Positions 11,541 to 22,052 of a stretch of DNA of 64,000 nucleotides are shown in pieces; position 1 is the stretch's first letter; each line of letters begins with the position of its first letter. The stretch comes from Cryptomeria japonica (taxonomy: Eukaryota > Streptophyta > Pinopsida > Cupressales > Cupressaceae). The position numbers and the translations under genes are program-made. The DNA lies in NCBI RefSeq assembly GCF_030272615.1, contig NC_081411.1, forward strand, positions 153,687,971-153,751,970, given 5' to 3'. Under the pieces are notes generated by a model. The model made no database searches and was not told the origin of the DNA. It saw only the letters and a program-made list of their open reading frames with translations.

Positions 11541-11549
11541 AATACCAAT
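11541..11549 (-). promoter_or_regulatory. Primer-binding-like site attached to LTR C
   Basis: On the minus strand ATTGGTATT(AGAG) follows the LTR C terminus directly, as in a 5' LTR. The internal sequence expected after it is absent; the duplicated ORF2 piece follows instead. Confidence 0.6.
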
Positions 11550-13058
11550 TGATAGTTCTGATACTTAATATAAGTACAGATCCAATAGCCAATAAGAAGA
11601 GAGGGGGGTGAATCATACAATCTTAATCTTCCATAAAAAACATCAGATTCAACCTCGGTAACATATATTTCAGTAATATAACCAAAATTGTTAAACATGC
11701 AAACTCAAAAGCATATAAACATCATAAACCTCATAACACCAGATTTAATGTGGAAACCCAAATAGGGAAAAACCACTGTGGGATTTCGGGCCCACTAAGA
11801 AATATACTCTTCTAGAGTATGCTTGGTTAAAAGCAAATCTTGTTAAAGATTACAAACACATTGCTAGATGTGACCCGGTTAAGGGATTTCCCTCAAATCT
11901 GTTAGGATCTTCACCTTGTTAGAAGTGACCTTTTTAAAGGATTTCAAACACTCAATCAGAATGTCACCTTGCTAGAGGGTTTTACAAATAAGACTATTAA
12001 GTCCACTTGGTTAAGAGATTTTCTATCACTTTCACAAAATAACAGTAATAAAATCTATCTGCAACTTCACATCTAAAATGCTAAAGCAGATTTTTATTTG
12101 TTCAATACAATCTAGAGATCGAACTAATTGTGTCTATCTGCTGGGCTTCTATACTCTATTATTCAAACAGGTCTTCAAGCTTCTGTGCTCGGTAATCACT
12201 ATGTAGCATCCCTGTGCATACACTTGCCTGCATACATTGTTTATCAACAGTTTCCTATTTATAAACAATTAGGTAACTGCTTAATCTCCTTGATCACATT
12301 TCCCATGATCAATCATAGCCATCAGATCTTCGATCTTGTCGAGGTTCTATGCATCTTTCAATCTGAAAATGTTTTACCCCGCCTTGGAACTTGCATATAT
12401 TTCTTGGAACTTGTGCCAGGGTATTGTGGTTCAATCTGTGCTGTAGATCTTCATGCCAACTTTCCTTTGCCATAAATTCATCAACAAACTATATTAACGA
12501 CATACCAATCATTCAATCAATTCCAACCCATCAGCTTCCTTCATTAAATAACACATGTAACCATTTAATGCATTTTGTTATAGCTCGGTTACAACTCGGT
12601 AACAACTCGGTAAATACTAAACTTCACTCAGTAGACATTCCACCTTCATTAACCGATAGCGATAACCTTAGGGTTTACCGACTAGGTTCCTTTAGGGTTT
12701 ACTGACTAGGTTCTTTGCTTGATAACATAGTATAGCATTAACCTTTACAATTTACAACATATGTATGATATTAAAACAATCTAAACATCATGATCTCATC
12801 ATTGTCTGACTCAGTAATAGTTGCCCATTGAATATCTTATTCATCCCCTTATTGATCATATTCTTTCATGTGTCTTTTACCGACATCTTTCTATTCTTCA
12901 AATCATACTTCTCAAGATATGGCAATATCATACTGAATTAGAAAATCAATTTCTTGACATCAATGACAAAATAATAATATCAAGACAGTAAACATCTTTA
13001 ATCAATTATATCCATAATCATCAACAACCTTCTCAATACCCTTATTGAAATGCCAACA
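11550..13058 (-). repeat. LTR C, a foreign LTR inside element B ORF2
   Basis: It runs TGATAGTTCTG to AATGCCAACA (1509 bases) and starts TGTTGG in minus-strand sense like the other LTRs. It has the same landmarks: G-run at about 11600, GGAAACCC...GGGAAAAACC block at about 11752-11782, and U3 segment TTGACATCAATGACAA at 12954-12969. It differs in sequence from LTRs A, B, D and E. A primer-binding-like site lies on one side (11541-11549); on the other (from 13059) ATCTTTCATTG stands where a polypurine tract would be. No 5-bp target duplication was found. Confidence 0.75.
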
Positions 13059-13074
13059 ATCTTTCATTGTCTTG

Positions 13075-14250
13075 TTATAATGCAATATTGCCAACATCAA
13101 TTGTTTCTACACTACCAAATACTTTCTCTTCTGGTTGCTTAGGAGCTTCAAGGAGGGATTTTGCATAAGTTTCTATGATGTTATCATTTGTCTCATAACC
13201 CATTTCAGTTACCCAAATGGTTCTAGGGATAACTGCCTCCATCCAAATTTCATCTTTCTTGATCACAAAATAGATTTCCTTTTGATACTTATCCACAATA
13301 GCTTGTGATAGTCTTACTTTGGTCTTCATTTGAGCCTTCAATGCTTGAAAATGCTCATTTATGTTTTTCTCCATGTTCTCTCCCATATTATTCAATAGTT
13401 CTAATAGTTGTTTTCCTACCGGTATATCAAATCCAAAATCTCTAGCACCAATACCGGGTACTTGTTTGGTTATGTATAGCATCAGACAAACAAGTAAGTT
13501 TCCAAATCTGAATGTCCCCTTTTTGTCTCTTTTGATCTTACTGAAATTGTCTATCAACTCATCTTTGAGCCATTCACATATGTCTATTCTTGCATTATCA
13601 TTTACCATATCATAGGCACTCTTAATACATAGGCTAGAAACTGAGTTTAACCTATTTGCATGTGTAGCCTTATAGTCTAAGATCATACTGATAAATCTGA
13701 TATTTGTATCCTTCACATCATTTACCCTTAGAGATCTCTTATCAAATGTTGCACTGGTTAGGTTTGTCACTAAGTCATTTGAGACCTTCTTAGTTTTGCC
13801 AAGTCTGTTGCCGGTGGAGGGTAACCCTGTTATAGCTTTTACTACTTCTTTTGTGATTTTATGAATAGAGTCTAACTAGAAGAATTCACCATGTACTCTG
13901 CTCAACACAATCCTTATGATATCCTTGGGGAAATCTGGGATACTAAGTATTTCAATGAAACCTAGTGTTTCTACTATCTTATGTTCAAGTTTGATGTTTC
14001 CAGATTCACCATAGATTACAGTCTTATACATATTTTTAAGTTCATCATCACCTAGTTCATCAATATGACAATGTATATACATTTTAGGGTCTTCAGCATA
14101 TACTACTCCTTTAGGGATTTGAGAGAATGCACCTATGCTATCATCCTTCTTAGCAATTTCGAGAACTAGCTAAAAAATGGGTTTAGGTCACTTAACAACT
14201 TCAACAACAGTAGGGTTTGCAATAAATTTAGGAGTGGATGAAGATGCCAT
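13075..14250 (-). pseudogene. Element B ORF2, proximal part
   Basis: ORF2 starts at the ATG at 14250 (MASSSTPKFIAN), with stops near 14190 and 13876 and an open run of 231 codons (13770-13075). It shares conserved block 1 with E1 and E2: GAFSQIPKGVV, EDPKMYIHCHIDELG, SRVHGEF, KIKRDKKGTFRFGNLLVCL and KQVPGIG. The start is supported by MAS(S/A) at the same place in all three copies, each preceded by AGGTATTT. The reading is broken after about 13075 by LTR C and its duplication, then continues at 11307. Family and function are unrecognised. Confidence 0.65.
13098..13326 (-). repeat. 228-bp duplicated ORF2 segment, copy continuous with proximal ORF2
   Basis: This is the partner of 11308-11535. 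It is in frame with the preceding ORF2 reading, so it is likely the original copy. Confidence 0.85.
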
Positions 14251-14555
14251 AGCTATAAATACCTCAATCTGCCTTAAAGATGAATGCTTTGATGGATTGC
14301 TTCACTTCTTTTCTTGGAGTACCTTCGCTCGGGAATTTTCGCACTCTCGAAGATTTAAATGCTCTGTGAATGAAAAAGGAGCCAAAAAACTTTCTTTATA
14401 ATGTTATTTTTTCCAACTACCACATTTAATGCTTGCTGGTTAAGTCACAACTTAAGTCATCTACCGATATAGAAGTAATTTCAACTTCTCGCCATCAACC
14501 GAGGGAATAATAGCATGTTTTTCATTTTGTTGCTAAACCCCCAAAAGAATTTTCT

Positions 14556-15668
14556 TCAGTTAGATGAAGAGTCTCCTACCAGTGGAGTGTTACTTTGTTC
14601 TGTCGGTGGAGGAGTAATCACATCAACATTCTGATCTAACTTTTTGATCCATTGTTTTAAGAATTCTTGCTTTACCTCTTCAACTTTTTCTTTACCTTTC
14701 AAACTAGGACCTTTGTTATTTGTCGGTGATGCCTTACTTCTACAAAATTTTGCAATATGTCCAATTTTGTTACAGGCATAACAAGTCACATTGTTCTTCT
14801 AAATAGATTTCTCATATCCTATGTCGGTATGTGTTCTGCATTGATTAGATAAGTACCCAAATCTCCCACAAACATAACATCTCACATTCATTCTGCAATT
14901 TTCTGAATTATGACCAACTTTGTTGCATTTAGAATATTGATAGGTGGGTGTATTAGTGTTCTGATAATTTCTAGATCTACACTGATTTGCTCTATGACCA
15001 TACTTGTTACAGTTAAAGCATTTTCCATTAAACTTGTTAGCAGTAGGTTGTCTTACCGGTTTGTTATGATCATGATTGTTTGTAGTACCGGAGCTTTTAC
15101 CAACTTCAAAGCCAAGGCCATTTGTATCACCATTAGGTATCTGATTCTTCAGCATGTCACCAAGTTCTTCTGAACTTTTCTTGAATTTTTCCTTGTGATG
15201 ATTTGCAGCAATTAGTTCACTTTCCAAGATTCCTTTTTGTCTTATGAGTTCAGTTCTGTCATTTTGTGTGTGCATTAGATCTGTCTTCAACATATCATTT
15301 TCATGACTGAGTCTTGTGTTTTCATTTCTAGCATCATTTAGTCTTCTAACCAAGTCTTCTTCATTCTTCTTTCTATCTTCAATTTATTTACAAAATCTCA
15401 TAGTCATATCTTGCATCTCATTCTTTGTTGTACCGATCTCTTATCTTAGCTTGTTTACCAAATCATTAAGAGTTTCCTTTTCATCATTCTTATTCTGCAT
15501 CTTTTCACAAAGTTCTCTTCTCTTATTTCTTGCAATGGTAAGATTTTCTTAAAGTGCTTGAATGATATCCTGAGCAGCCTTTAGATCATCTTCAAGTTTG
15601 ATATTCTTCACCTTTTCTGCATCATAGTCTGAAAGAGTTGTTTTCAATTGTTCTCTCAAGTTTTCCAT
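14556..15668 (-). pseudogene. Element B ORF1: coiled-coil and CCHC zinc-knuckle gag-like protein
   Basis: A single frame of 371 codons runs from ATG 15668 to the stop at 14556, with four in-frame stops. The first 220 or so residues are charged and heptad-like (for example RRLNDARNENTRLSHEND). The knuckle region has CFNCNKYGHRANQC, a degenerate YSKCNKVGHNSENC, CYVCGRFGYLSNQC (His lost) and CYACNKIGHIAKFC. Length, order and the KFNGKCF motif ahead of the first knuckle match E1 and E2 ORF1. The intact-length frame despite four stops suggests recent decay. Confidence 0.75.
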
Positions 15669-15721
15669 CTCTACTGGTGACAAGATCTTCCTCAAGCTGT
15701 CAGGCTTCTGAAAATAGAGGA

Positions 15722-15738
15722 CCAGGCTCTGATACCAA
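15722..15738 (-). promoter_or_regulatory. Primer-binding site of element B
   Basis: The minus strand reads TTGGTATCAGAGCCTGG one base after the 5' LTR, matching the initiator methionine tRNA 3' end used by plant copia elements. Confidence 0.85.
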
Positions 15739-15739
15739 T

Positions 15740-16540
15740 TGTTAGGATTCCCAAAGATACTGAGAGGAGGGGGTGAATCAGTATCTAACCGGTTTAAGAA
15801 TTTACTTGACTTAAAACATGAAAAACATATTAAAATTATGTACCGGTAAACTAGAAATAATGCAGTAAACAAGAATAACAACAACCACATGAGAAGCACA
15901 CCATAACACGGTATTTTAATGAGGAAACCCGGTGTGGGAAAAACCTCAGTGGGATTTGTGACCCACAATATTTGCTTACTGGCCAATAAGGGAATATTAC
16001 TCTTACAATAGGGGCCTGCAAATGCAGGAAGGCCAAGTGCCTAGAGCTCACTGCTCAATTACAAAAGAAGTCACACTGACTTACAAAAATGGATTATATT
16101 AATCCAATGTCTTGTACTGCTTCAGATTACCATTTGCTATGCCTGATCCAGTACCAGTTTAAGCTCTGCTACATACATAAACCCTTAACCTATAATTCGC
16201 ATATTAGGTCTTCTTATCTCGCATCCTATCACATATATTTCCTATTACAAAATGATCTCATACATATATGAGTCATATTACAACTCGCCATGTTGGCTTA
16301 CAATGATTTTACAACTAATTACAAAATACATTTCAAACAAAATTGAGGTCGGCCAAGGTACCGGTGTCCTTCCTTTCACTGTCGGTGTCCTATGTGCTGG
16401 TATCCTGTGTGCTGGTGTAGAGTTTGTCATTGTCGGTGTTGGTATCCTATCTTGTCGATATCATATGATTGCAAGGTTGCCATCAATGAAAAAACCTTCA
16501 ATCACCTACAATTTCTCATTGGAGTGTGCATTTGCCAACA
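15740..16540 (-). repeat. 5' LTR of element B (right in the window)
   Basis: 801 bases, TGTTAGGATTCC to TTTGCCAACA, paired with 8096-8844. It includes an extra tract of CCGGTGTCC/TGTCGGTGTCC-like repeats at about 16361-16420. Confidence 0.9.
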
Positions 16541-16545
16541 TACCA

Positions 16546-19052
16546 ACTGGTTTGATCTCCTCCATGCCAAAGGTCTTCAATATCTCTTTGACATACTTGG
16601 ATTGGGTAATAAAGATACGCTCTTTCATTTGTTGAATCTGTAAACCAATGAAGAACTTTATCTCTCCAATCAGAGACATCTCAAACTCTTTCTTCATTTC
16701 ATCTACAATATCATAACTCATTTTATCATCTCCTCCAAAGATTATGTCATCTACAAATACTTCACAGATCAGAATTTGATCACCTTCAGATTTTAGATAG
16801 ATGTTGCTATCCTCACTTGTTCTCTGAAATCCAATCTTCACAAGATGAGAGTGTAACCATTCATACCATGCCCTAGGTGCTTGTTTTAATCCATACAGGG
16901 CTTTGTGTAATCTACACACCATGTTACTATCTTTTGATAAGGCAAACCCTTCTGGTTGCTCAATATACACTTCCTCTTCTAGGATTCCATTCAAAAACGC
17001 AGAGTTCACATCCATCTAATAAACCTTAAATCCCTTAAATGCTGCAAATGCAAGTAGCATTCGGACACCTTCTATTCTAGCCATAGGAGCAAAGGTTTCT
17101 CCATAGTCTTCTCCCTCTTCCTGAGCATATCTTTTGCATACAAGTCTTTCCTTGTTCCTCACAACTGTGCCTTTTTCATTTAGCTTATTCCTGAAGACCC
17201 ATTTGGTACCTATGACATTCTTGTGTTCTGGTCCAGGTACCAAGGACCATGTTGCATTCTTTTCTATTTGGTCTAGCTCCTCTTCCATTGCTTTAATCCA
17301 GTCTTCATCTGTAAGTGCTTCTCTGGAAGTCTTGGGCTCTAATTCAGAAATCATGCAAGAGTTTTCTTTCACCTTTCTTCTTGTGAGTATCCCTAAATCT
17401 TTATCTCCTATGATTTGCTTCAGATCATGATGTAGTTTCACATACCTAGGAATGACTCTAGCTTGTTTTGCTAGTTTTTTCTCTTCTTCTTCACCTACTG
17501 CAGCTTCTATCGGTATAGGAACACCGAGATCTTTACTTGTTTCTTTCTTAACCAGTTCCTAGAAGGCTATACGCGGTTCATCTTCCACTTCTTCGCTGCA
17601 GATTTCCTCAGGTTCCTCAGGGGATTCATCAACCTTGATATTGATACTCTCAACAATTTTATGTGTTATATTATTGTAGCACTTGAGAGCTTTGCTCTTA
17701 GTGGAATATCCCAGAAATATTCCTTCATCACTTTTAGCATCAAACTTGCTCAGATGCTCACCTCTCTTGATATAACACTTACTACCAAACACTTTAAAAT
17801 AACTCACAGTGGGAGTTTTCTCGGTCCAATACTCATAAGGGGTTTTAACTCTACCTTTCTTGATGAGTACCCAGTTCATAGTATAGACTGCAGTGCTCAC
17901 TGCTTCTCTCCAAAAAGTGTGAGCAGCCTTTCCTTGGATCAACATTGTTCTAGCTGCTTCAACTACAGTCTTGTTATTCCTTTCTTCTATACCATTCTGT
18001 TGTAGTGTCCTTGGGGCAGACAACTGCCTCTTGATACCGCTATCTTCATAGTACTTGTTGAATTCACCTCCTTGATTAGTTCTTAGGCATTTTATCTTTT
18101 GACCACTTTCCATCTCTACTAATGCTCTAAAGGCTTTGAACTTTCCAAATGCCTCATACTTGTCTTTCAAGAATGTCACCCACATCATTCTTGAGCGGTC
18201 ATCAGTAAGAATCATGAAATACCTATCTCCCTGAATACTTATAGTTTTCATAGGACCACACAAATCAGTATCTACAAGATCAAGTAAGTTTTCTACTGAA
18301 AAAGACTTACCTTTGAAAGTTGAGGAAGACATCTTCCCAAGTTGACATTCTCTGCACAAAGAATTCTCTGGTTTGTTTAGCAAAGGCAATCCTCTTACTG
18401 CCTTGATCTTAATAGCCTTTACAATATTATCAAAGTTCATATGACAAAGTCTCCTATGCCATATCCAACTATCATCAAACTTTGCCATCAGACACCGACT
18501 TATCTTGGCATTCAACTAAAACAGGTTACCTCTAGTCTGCTTACCGGTGGCAATAAGTTAACCACTTTTACCATTTATACTGCAGACTCCACCTTTGAAC
18601 TCCAGAATGAGTCCTTTATCATTTAGCTAAGCAACACTCAACAGGTTATGCTTAAGACCTTCTACCCAGTAGACATCATCTGCACTGCTCTTTCAATTCA
18701 GTGAGATGGATCCTTTACCTTTCACCAAACATGGTGCATCATTGCCAAATCTGACAACACCTCCATCATATTATTCTAGAGACAAAAACTTTCTCCTATC
18801 AGTAGTCATGTGGGGGGAACAACCACTATCAATTATCCATTCATTAGAGTTGTTAATGCGAGAGACAAGTGCTTTCTTGTCAGATACTTCTTCCTTTACA
18901 GCTACAAATACTATGTCTTCATTTTCTTCATCCTCATATTCTTCATCAGTAACACCTTCATCCACTGCAACAAGACAATTTCTTCTATTTCCTCCTTTAT
19001 ACTTTCTAAACCTCCGGTTTATCCTTATTCTCATTTTTAAGACAGTTAACAA
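16546..19052 (-). pseudogene. Element A pol: protease, integrase, reverse transcriptase
   Basis: Minus-strand order: aspartic protease motif IDSGCSPHMT at about 18800; GAG-pre-integrase with WHRRLCHMNFDN and CRECQLGK at about 18460-18340; integrase core with DLVDTDLCGP, RTNQGGEFN and the late GIEERNNKTVVEAARTM; then reverse transcriptase with WIKAMEEELDQIEKN, TWSLVP, WVFRNKL, ALYGLKQAPRAWYEW and the active-site variant FVDDIIFGGDD. Stops lie at about 18771, 17559 and 17016, plus lesser breaks. It ends at KPVG, where element B is inserted; RNase H continues at 7354-8085. The enzymes would process the polyprotein, copy the RNA and insert the cDNA. Confidence 0.92.
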
Positions 19053-19872
19053 CTATATGTCCTATCTTATTGCAGGAAAAACATTTTAAAGGAAGATTAC
19101 CTCTGTATTTTCCAGTACCTTTTGGAAGTCTCTTGGCAACAAGAGCTTCAAACTCCATCAGAATTTCTTCATCATCCATACCTCTACTTTTCATGGATTC
19201 ATAATTGGTACTTGCTTCTTTTCCTTTTTTGGTTGGTGCAATAGATGCTCTAAAAGCTAACTCAGTCTTTTGAACACTACCATCATAGCTATTCAACTCA
19301 TATGCAATTAACTTTGCAATGATAGAGTCTAAGGATACCTTGGTTTTGTCAATAGACCTTAGTTCTTGAATAGTAGTAACTCTGATTGCATAGACCGGTA
19401 ACAATGATCTCAAGACTTTACTAACATCGGTGGCCTCATCAATTGTTCCACCAGTGCTCTTGATATCTCCAACAACAGTCTTGATTCTTATGCCATATTG
19501 CTAAATTATCTCACCTTCAACCATCCTCATGTCTTCAAATTTTCCTCTAAGGCTCTCTTCCTTAGCTTGCTTTACATGTTCATCACCACCATAAATAGTT
19601 TCCAATGTGTCCCATACATCTTTAGGAGTGTCCTTATCTTGTACATCAATGAACTCAATATCAGACAAACTGCTAATAAGGGCTTCCATGACTTGCCCAT
19701 TTTCTTGAATCTCTCTTTTCTGATCATCAGTTAAAGTGTCAATGGGAATTACATAGACATTTTCAACATAGCTCCAGTATTGAGCACCCAAACTCTTGAT
19801 ATAGATCTTCATTCTGTCCTTCCATATTTTTAATTTATCTCTATTGAACTTAGGACCTTCCCTCTTCATCAT
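19006..19872 (-). pseudogene. Element A gag
   Basis: The frame from ATG 19872 (MMKREGPKFNRDKLKIWK) has one internal stop near 19501 and runs to 19006. The N-terminal part is the copia Gag type (WKDRMKIYI..., later WDTLETIYGG and LRGKFEDMRM), and the C-terminal part has one CCHC knuckle, CFSCNKIGHIVVNC, at about 19075. Gag forms the virus-like particle. The Gag differs from ORF1 of B/E1/E2, which has several knuckles and a long coiled coil. Confidence 0.88.
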
Positions 19873-19930
19873 TAAGGCATGATCTTTTACCTCAAGCGGT
19901 TAAGCTTATATCATCGAGGACCTAGAGTTT

Positions 19931-19942
19931 CTCTAATACCAA
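19931..19942 (-). promoter_or_regulatory. Primer-binding site of element A
   Basis: The minus strand reads TTGGTATTAGAG one base after the 5' LTR, an initiator methionine tRNA type site with one change. Confidence 0.8.
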
Positions 19943-19943
19943 T

Positions 19944-21350
19944 TGATGAATAATGGTGAATAGCAGATACCCTAACTAGTATTGAGAGGGGGGGTGAATC
20001 AGTACAGTCAAAGACTTTCTGACAATCTTTTCAAGCTAAAACAACACTAACCGATTGTCTTCATTACTGAACTTAACCATGGCAATATCTATTAAACACA
20101 GTAAGACTTCAAATAGCATAGACCGGTAAGTCTGAACACTTCAAATACATTTATTGTTTGATAGCTACTTTACCCATAAACATATGCATGTGGTGTGTCA
20201 CCAATACCATAACCATTAGCTTTGCATGCATAATCACTTAAACAAAGAACACTTAATCATCACATGAAAAATGCACAACACATGACACAGAGATTTTTCA
20301 CGTGGAAACCCAAATGGGAAAAACCATGGTGGGGATGAATACCCACAAGCTTGTTTTTTAACTCTTTTGAAGCTCGCTCTGTTAGGAGCCTGGTCCGGTT
20401 AAAGACTTTATAATAAGGTTCTGCTAGGAACTGATCCTGTTAAAGATCACCCGGTTAAGGGATGGCTATATACCCTGTTAAAGGTTACCTTGCTAGAGGA
20501 TTTGAAGAACTCAATGAACTTGAGTCACCTGGTTAGAGGATTAACAGTAAGCTTGTTAAAGCTACCTGGAAAAGGGATTTTCCTTCTGTTGAAATGGTTA
20601 GAAGACAACAGGTAAAGCTTTGATCTGATAACAACACTATATGCTAAGGCAAATCCTTTTCAGTTCCTCTACTTCTACAATCACACTCTACGGTTTTTCT
20701 CTTACTAGTCTGGAAAGTATCTCATCACTCGGATACACTCACAACATTTTCCAACAACTTACAATAACAAACATCATGGACCTTATAGACAGCAATTAGG
20801 TCGGTAGCATAAACCCTAAACCCTAAGCATTTTAGGTTTACATTACAAGTGGTCCAATCTTGATCGTCCAAACACTTTGCATAGAGAAATACAATTTGAA
20901 ATAGATCACAAGACAATTTGCATCGTCCATTCTTCACCGCACATAGAAATCAGTAACTCATCATGCTTTCTTCTCATACTGCTAAGAAGAATGTTCAATC
21001 CTAAGGTAGACATTTAATGCAGTCGATCTTCTCATGCAAGATCCTCAAGGAAATCCTTCACGTGCACAAACCTGACGTGGCATCATGATCTCATCTTCAT
21101 CTCTTAGCTAACTTAACATAGAATGTCATCGGTTGTATCGCACAAGCGAGATTGCCAAACCGAAAACCCTAGAGCTGAGACTACCAATCGGTAATCACAC
21201 TCAGTGAAACCCCGACACTGGTTCACTGCATTTCTTCAAACCGGTTCACCAACTTCTTCCAATTTGCATACAAGTTCACTTACACTTATTGACATCAATG
21301 AAAACATACATTATCATCATATCAACATGTCGGTTCATCATATGCCAACA
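19944..21350 (-). repeat. 5' LTR of element A (right in the window)
   Basis: 1407 bases, TGATGAATAATGG to ATATGCCAACA, the partner of 5671-7096. It is followed by CTATC, the second copy of the target duplication (21351-21355). Confidence 0.92.
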
Positions 21351-22052
21351 CTATCATCCATGATCCCAAAAGAGTTATATGACATTTTGGATGCTCAAAG
21401 ACACACAACTAGTCTAGAAGATGAGAGGTTAAAAGAACTTACCTTAGTAAAGTTGTGTCCTAATATAACAAGAGATGAAATTCCAATAATTTTGGGACTT
21501 GCTAAAGAAAACTTCTAGAGCAAGCACAGAGTAAACAAAATAATCTTTGGAAGAGTAGATGAAGTAGTAAAAGATACAGAAGGTATTTTGAGGAAAATTT
21601 TGAAATAAAATAACTATCAGGTCAATCCTGAGAAGGATGACTCCCAAGAGAAAGTACAATCAAGTAAAGACACTTCTCCTCTAGTGGTTCATGTTAAAAT
21701 AGAATAGCCATCTATAGAGATTGATCTAATTGAACAGGAAATTGCAGATGACAACACTGATAATCAAGAAGTTGAGAACTCCGGTGAAGCTATGCAGTAT
21801 CCTCTAGAGATAAAAATAATTGTTGAGATGATAGATGAGGAGATGGGTGATGTAGGAAAGGGTGAAGGTAATAGTGAGAAAGAAGAAAAAGATGCAAATT
21901 CAAAAGAAGATGTGAAGGAGACGGGTGAAGAGAAAACTCATGAGGCTTCGGTGACCATGACCAAAGCCACTATTCTTGACAAAGGAAAGCAGATTGCAGA
22001 TGATGAAGATGATTTCTCTCATGGTTTGGTAGATTTGAGTAATCATGCTTAG
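21351..22052 (+). pseudogene. E1 ORF2, distal part
   Basis: The ORF2 reading resumes after element A with IPKELYDILDAQ, matching E2 (IPKSLYDILDMR) and B (IPNDLYRRLEAR). It then passes through stops into an acidic Glu/Lys/Asp-rich tail ending DLVDLSNHA and a stop at about 22052. The C-terminal coiled-coil region found in B is absent, so the element is truncated here. Confidence 0.65.

Larger units (their letters stand above)
8096..16540 (-). mobile_element. B: pol-less LTR retroelement on the minus strand, nested in element A
   Basis: Two LTRs (8096-8844 and 15740-16540) bound B, with target duplication TACCA at 8091-8095 and 16541-16545. It has a primer-binding site at 15722-15738 and a polypurine tract at 8845-8858. 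In minus-strand order it holds ORF1 (coiled coil/CCHC, 15668-14556) and a long ORF2 (14250 to about 9329), and no pol. A foreign LTR (C) with a 228-bp duplication lies in ORF2. B is the only copy here with both ends, so it defines the complete layout of the E-type lineage. Confidence 0.9.
5671..21350 (-). mobile_element. A: Ty1/copia element on the minus strand, nested in E1 and interrupted by element B
   Basis: Two LTRs (5671-7096 and 19944-21350) enclose, in minus-strand order, a primer-binding site, gag, protease, integrase, reverse transcriptase, RNase H and a polypurine tract. The order integrase before reverse transcriptase defines Ty1/copia. Element B (8096-16540) sits inside the reverse transcriptase/RNase H coding region with a TACCA duplication; without it A would be about 7.2 kb. 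The 3' LTR begins TA instead of TG, a point change. Several stops make it inactive as it stands. Confidence 0.92.
1015..22052 (+). mobile_element. E1: pol-less LTR retroelement, 5' LTR plus two ORFs, 3' end missing, interrupted by element A
   Basis: E1 has a 5' LTR (1015-2190), a methionine-tRNA-type primer-binding site, ORF1 (coiled coil plus zinc knuckles) and ORF2 (unrecognised). It is interrupted at 5670/21351 by copia element A; the ORF2 homology resumes exactly after the second copy of the CTATC target duplication. Nothing resembling protease, integrase, reverse transcriptase or RNase H in the plus orientation is seen in its own sequence. Homology to relatives B and E2 fades at about 22052, and no 3' LTR follows, so the 3' end is deleted. 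The non-autonomous nature is inferred from the same gene content in two other copies in this window. Confidence 0.8.
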
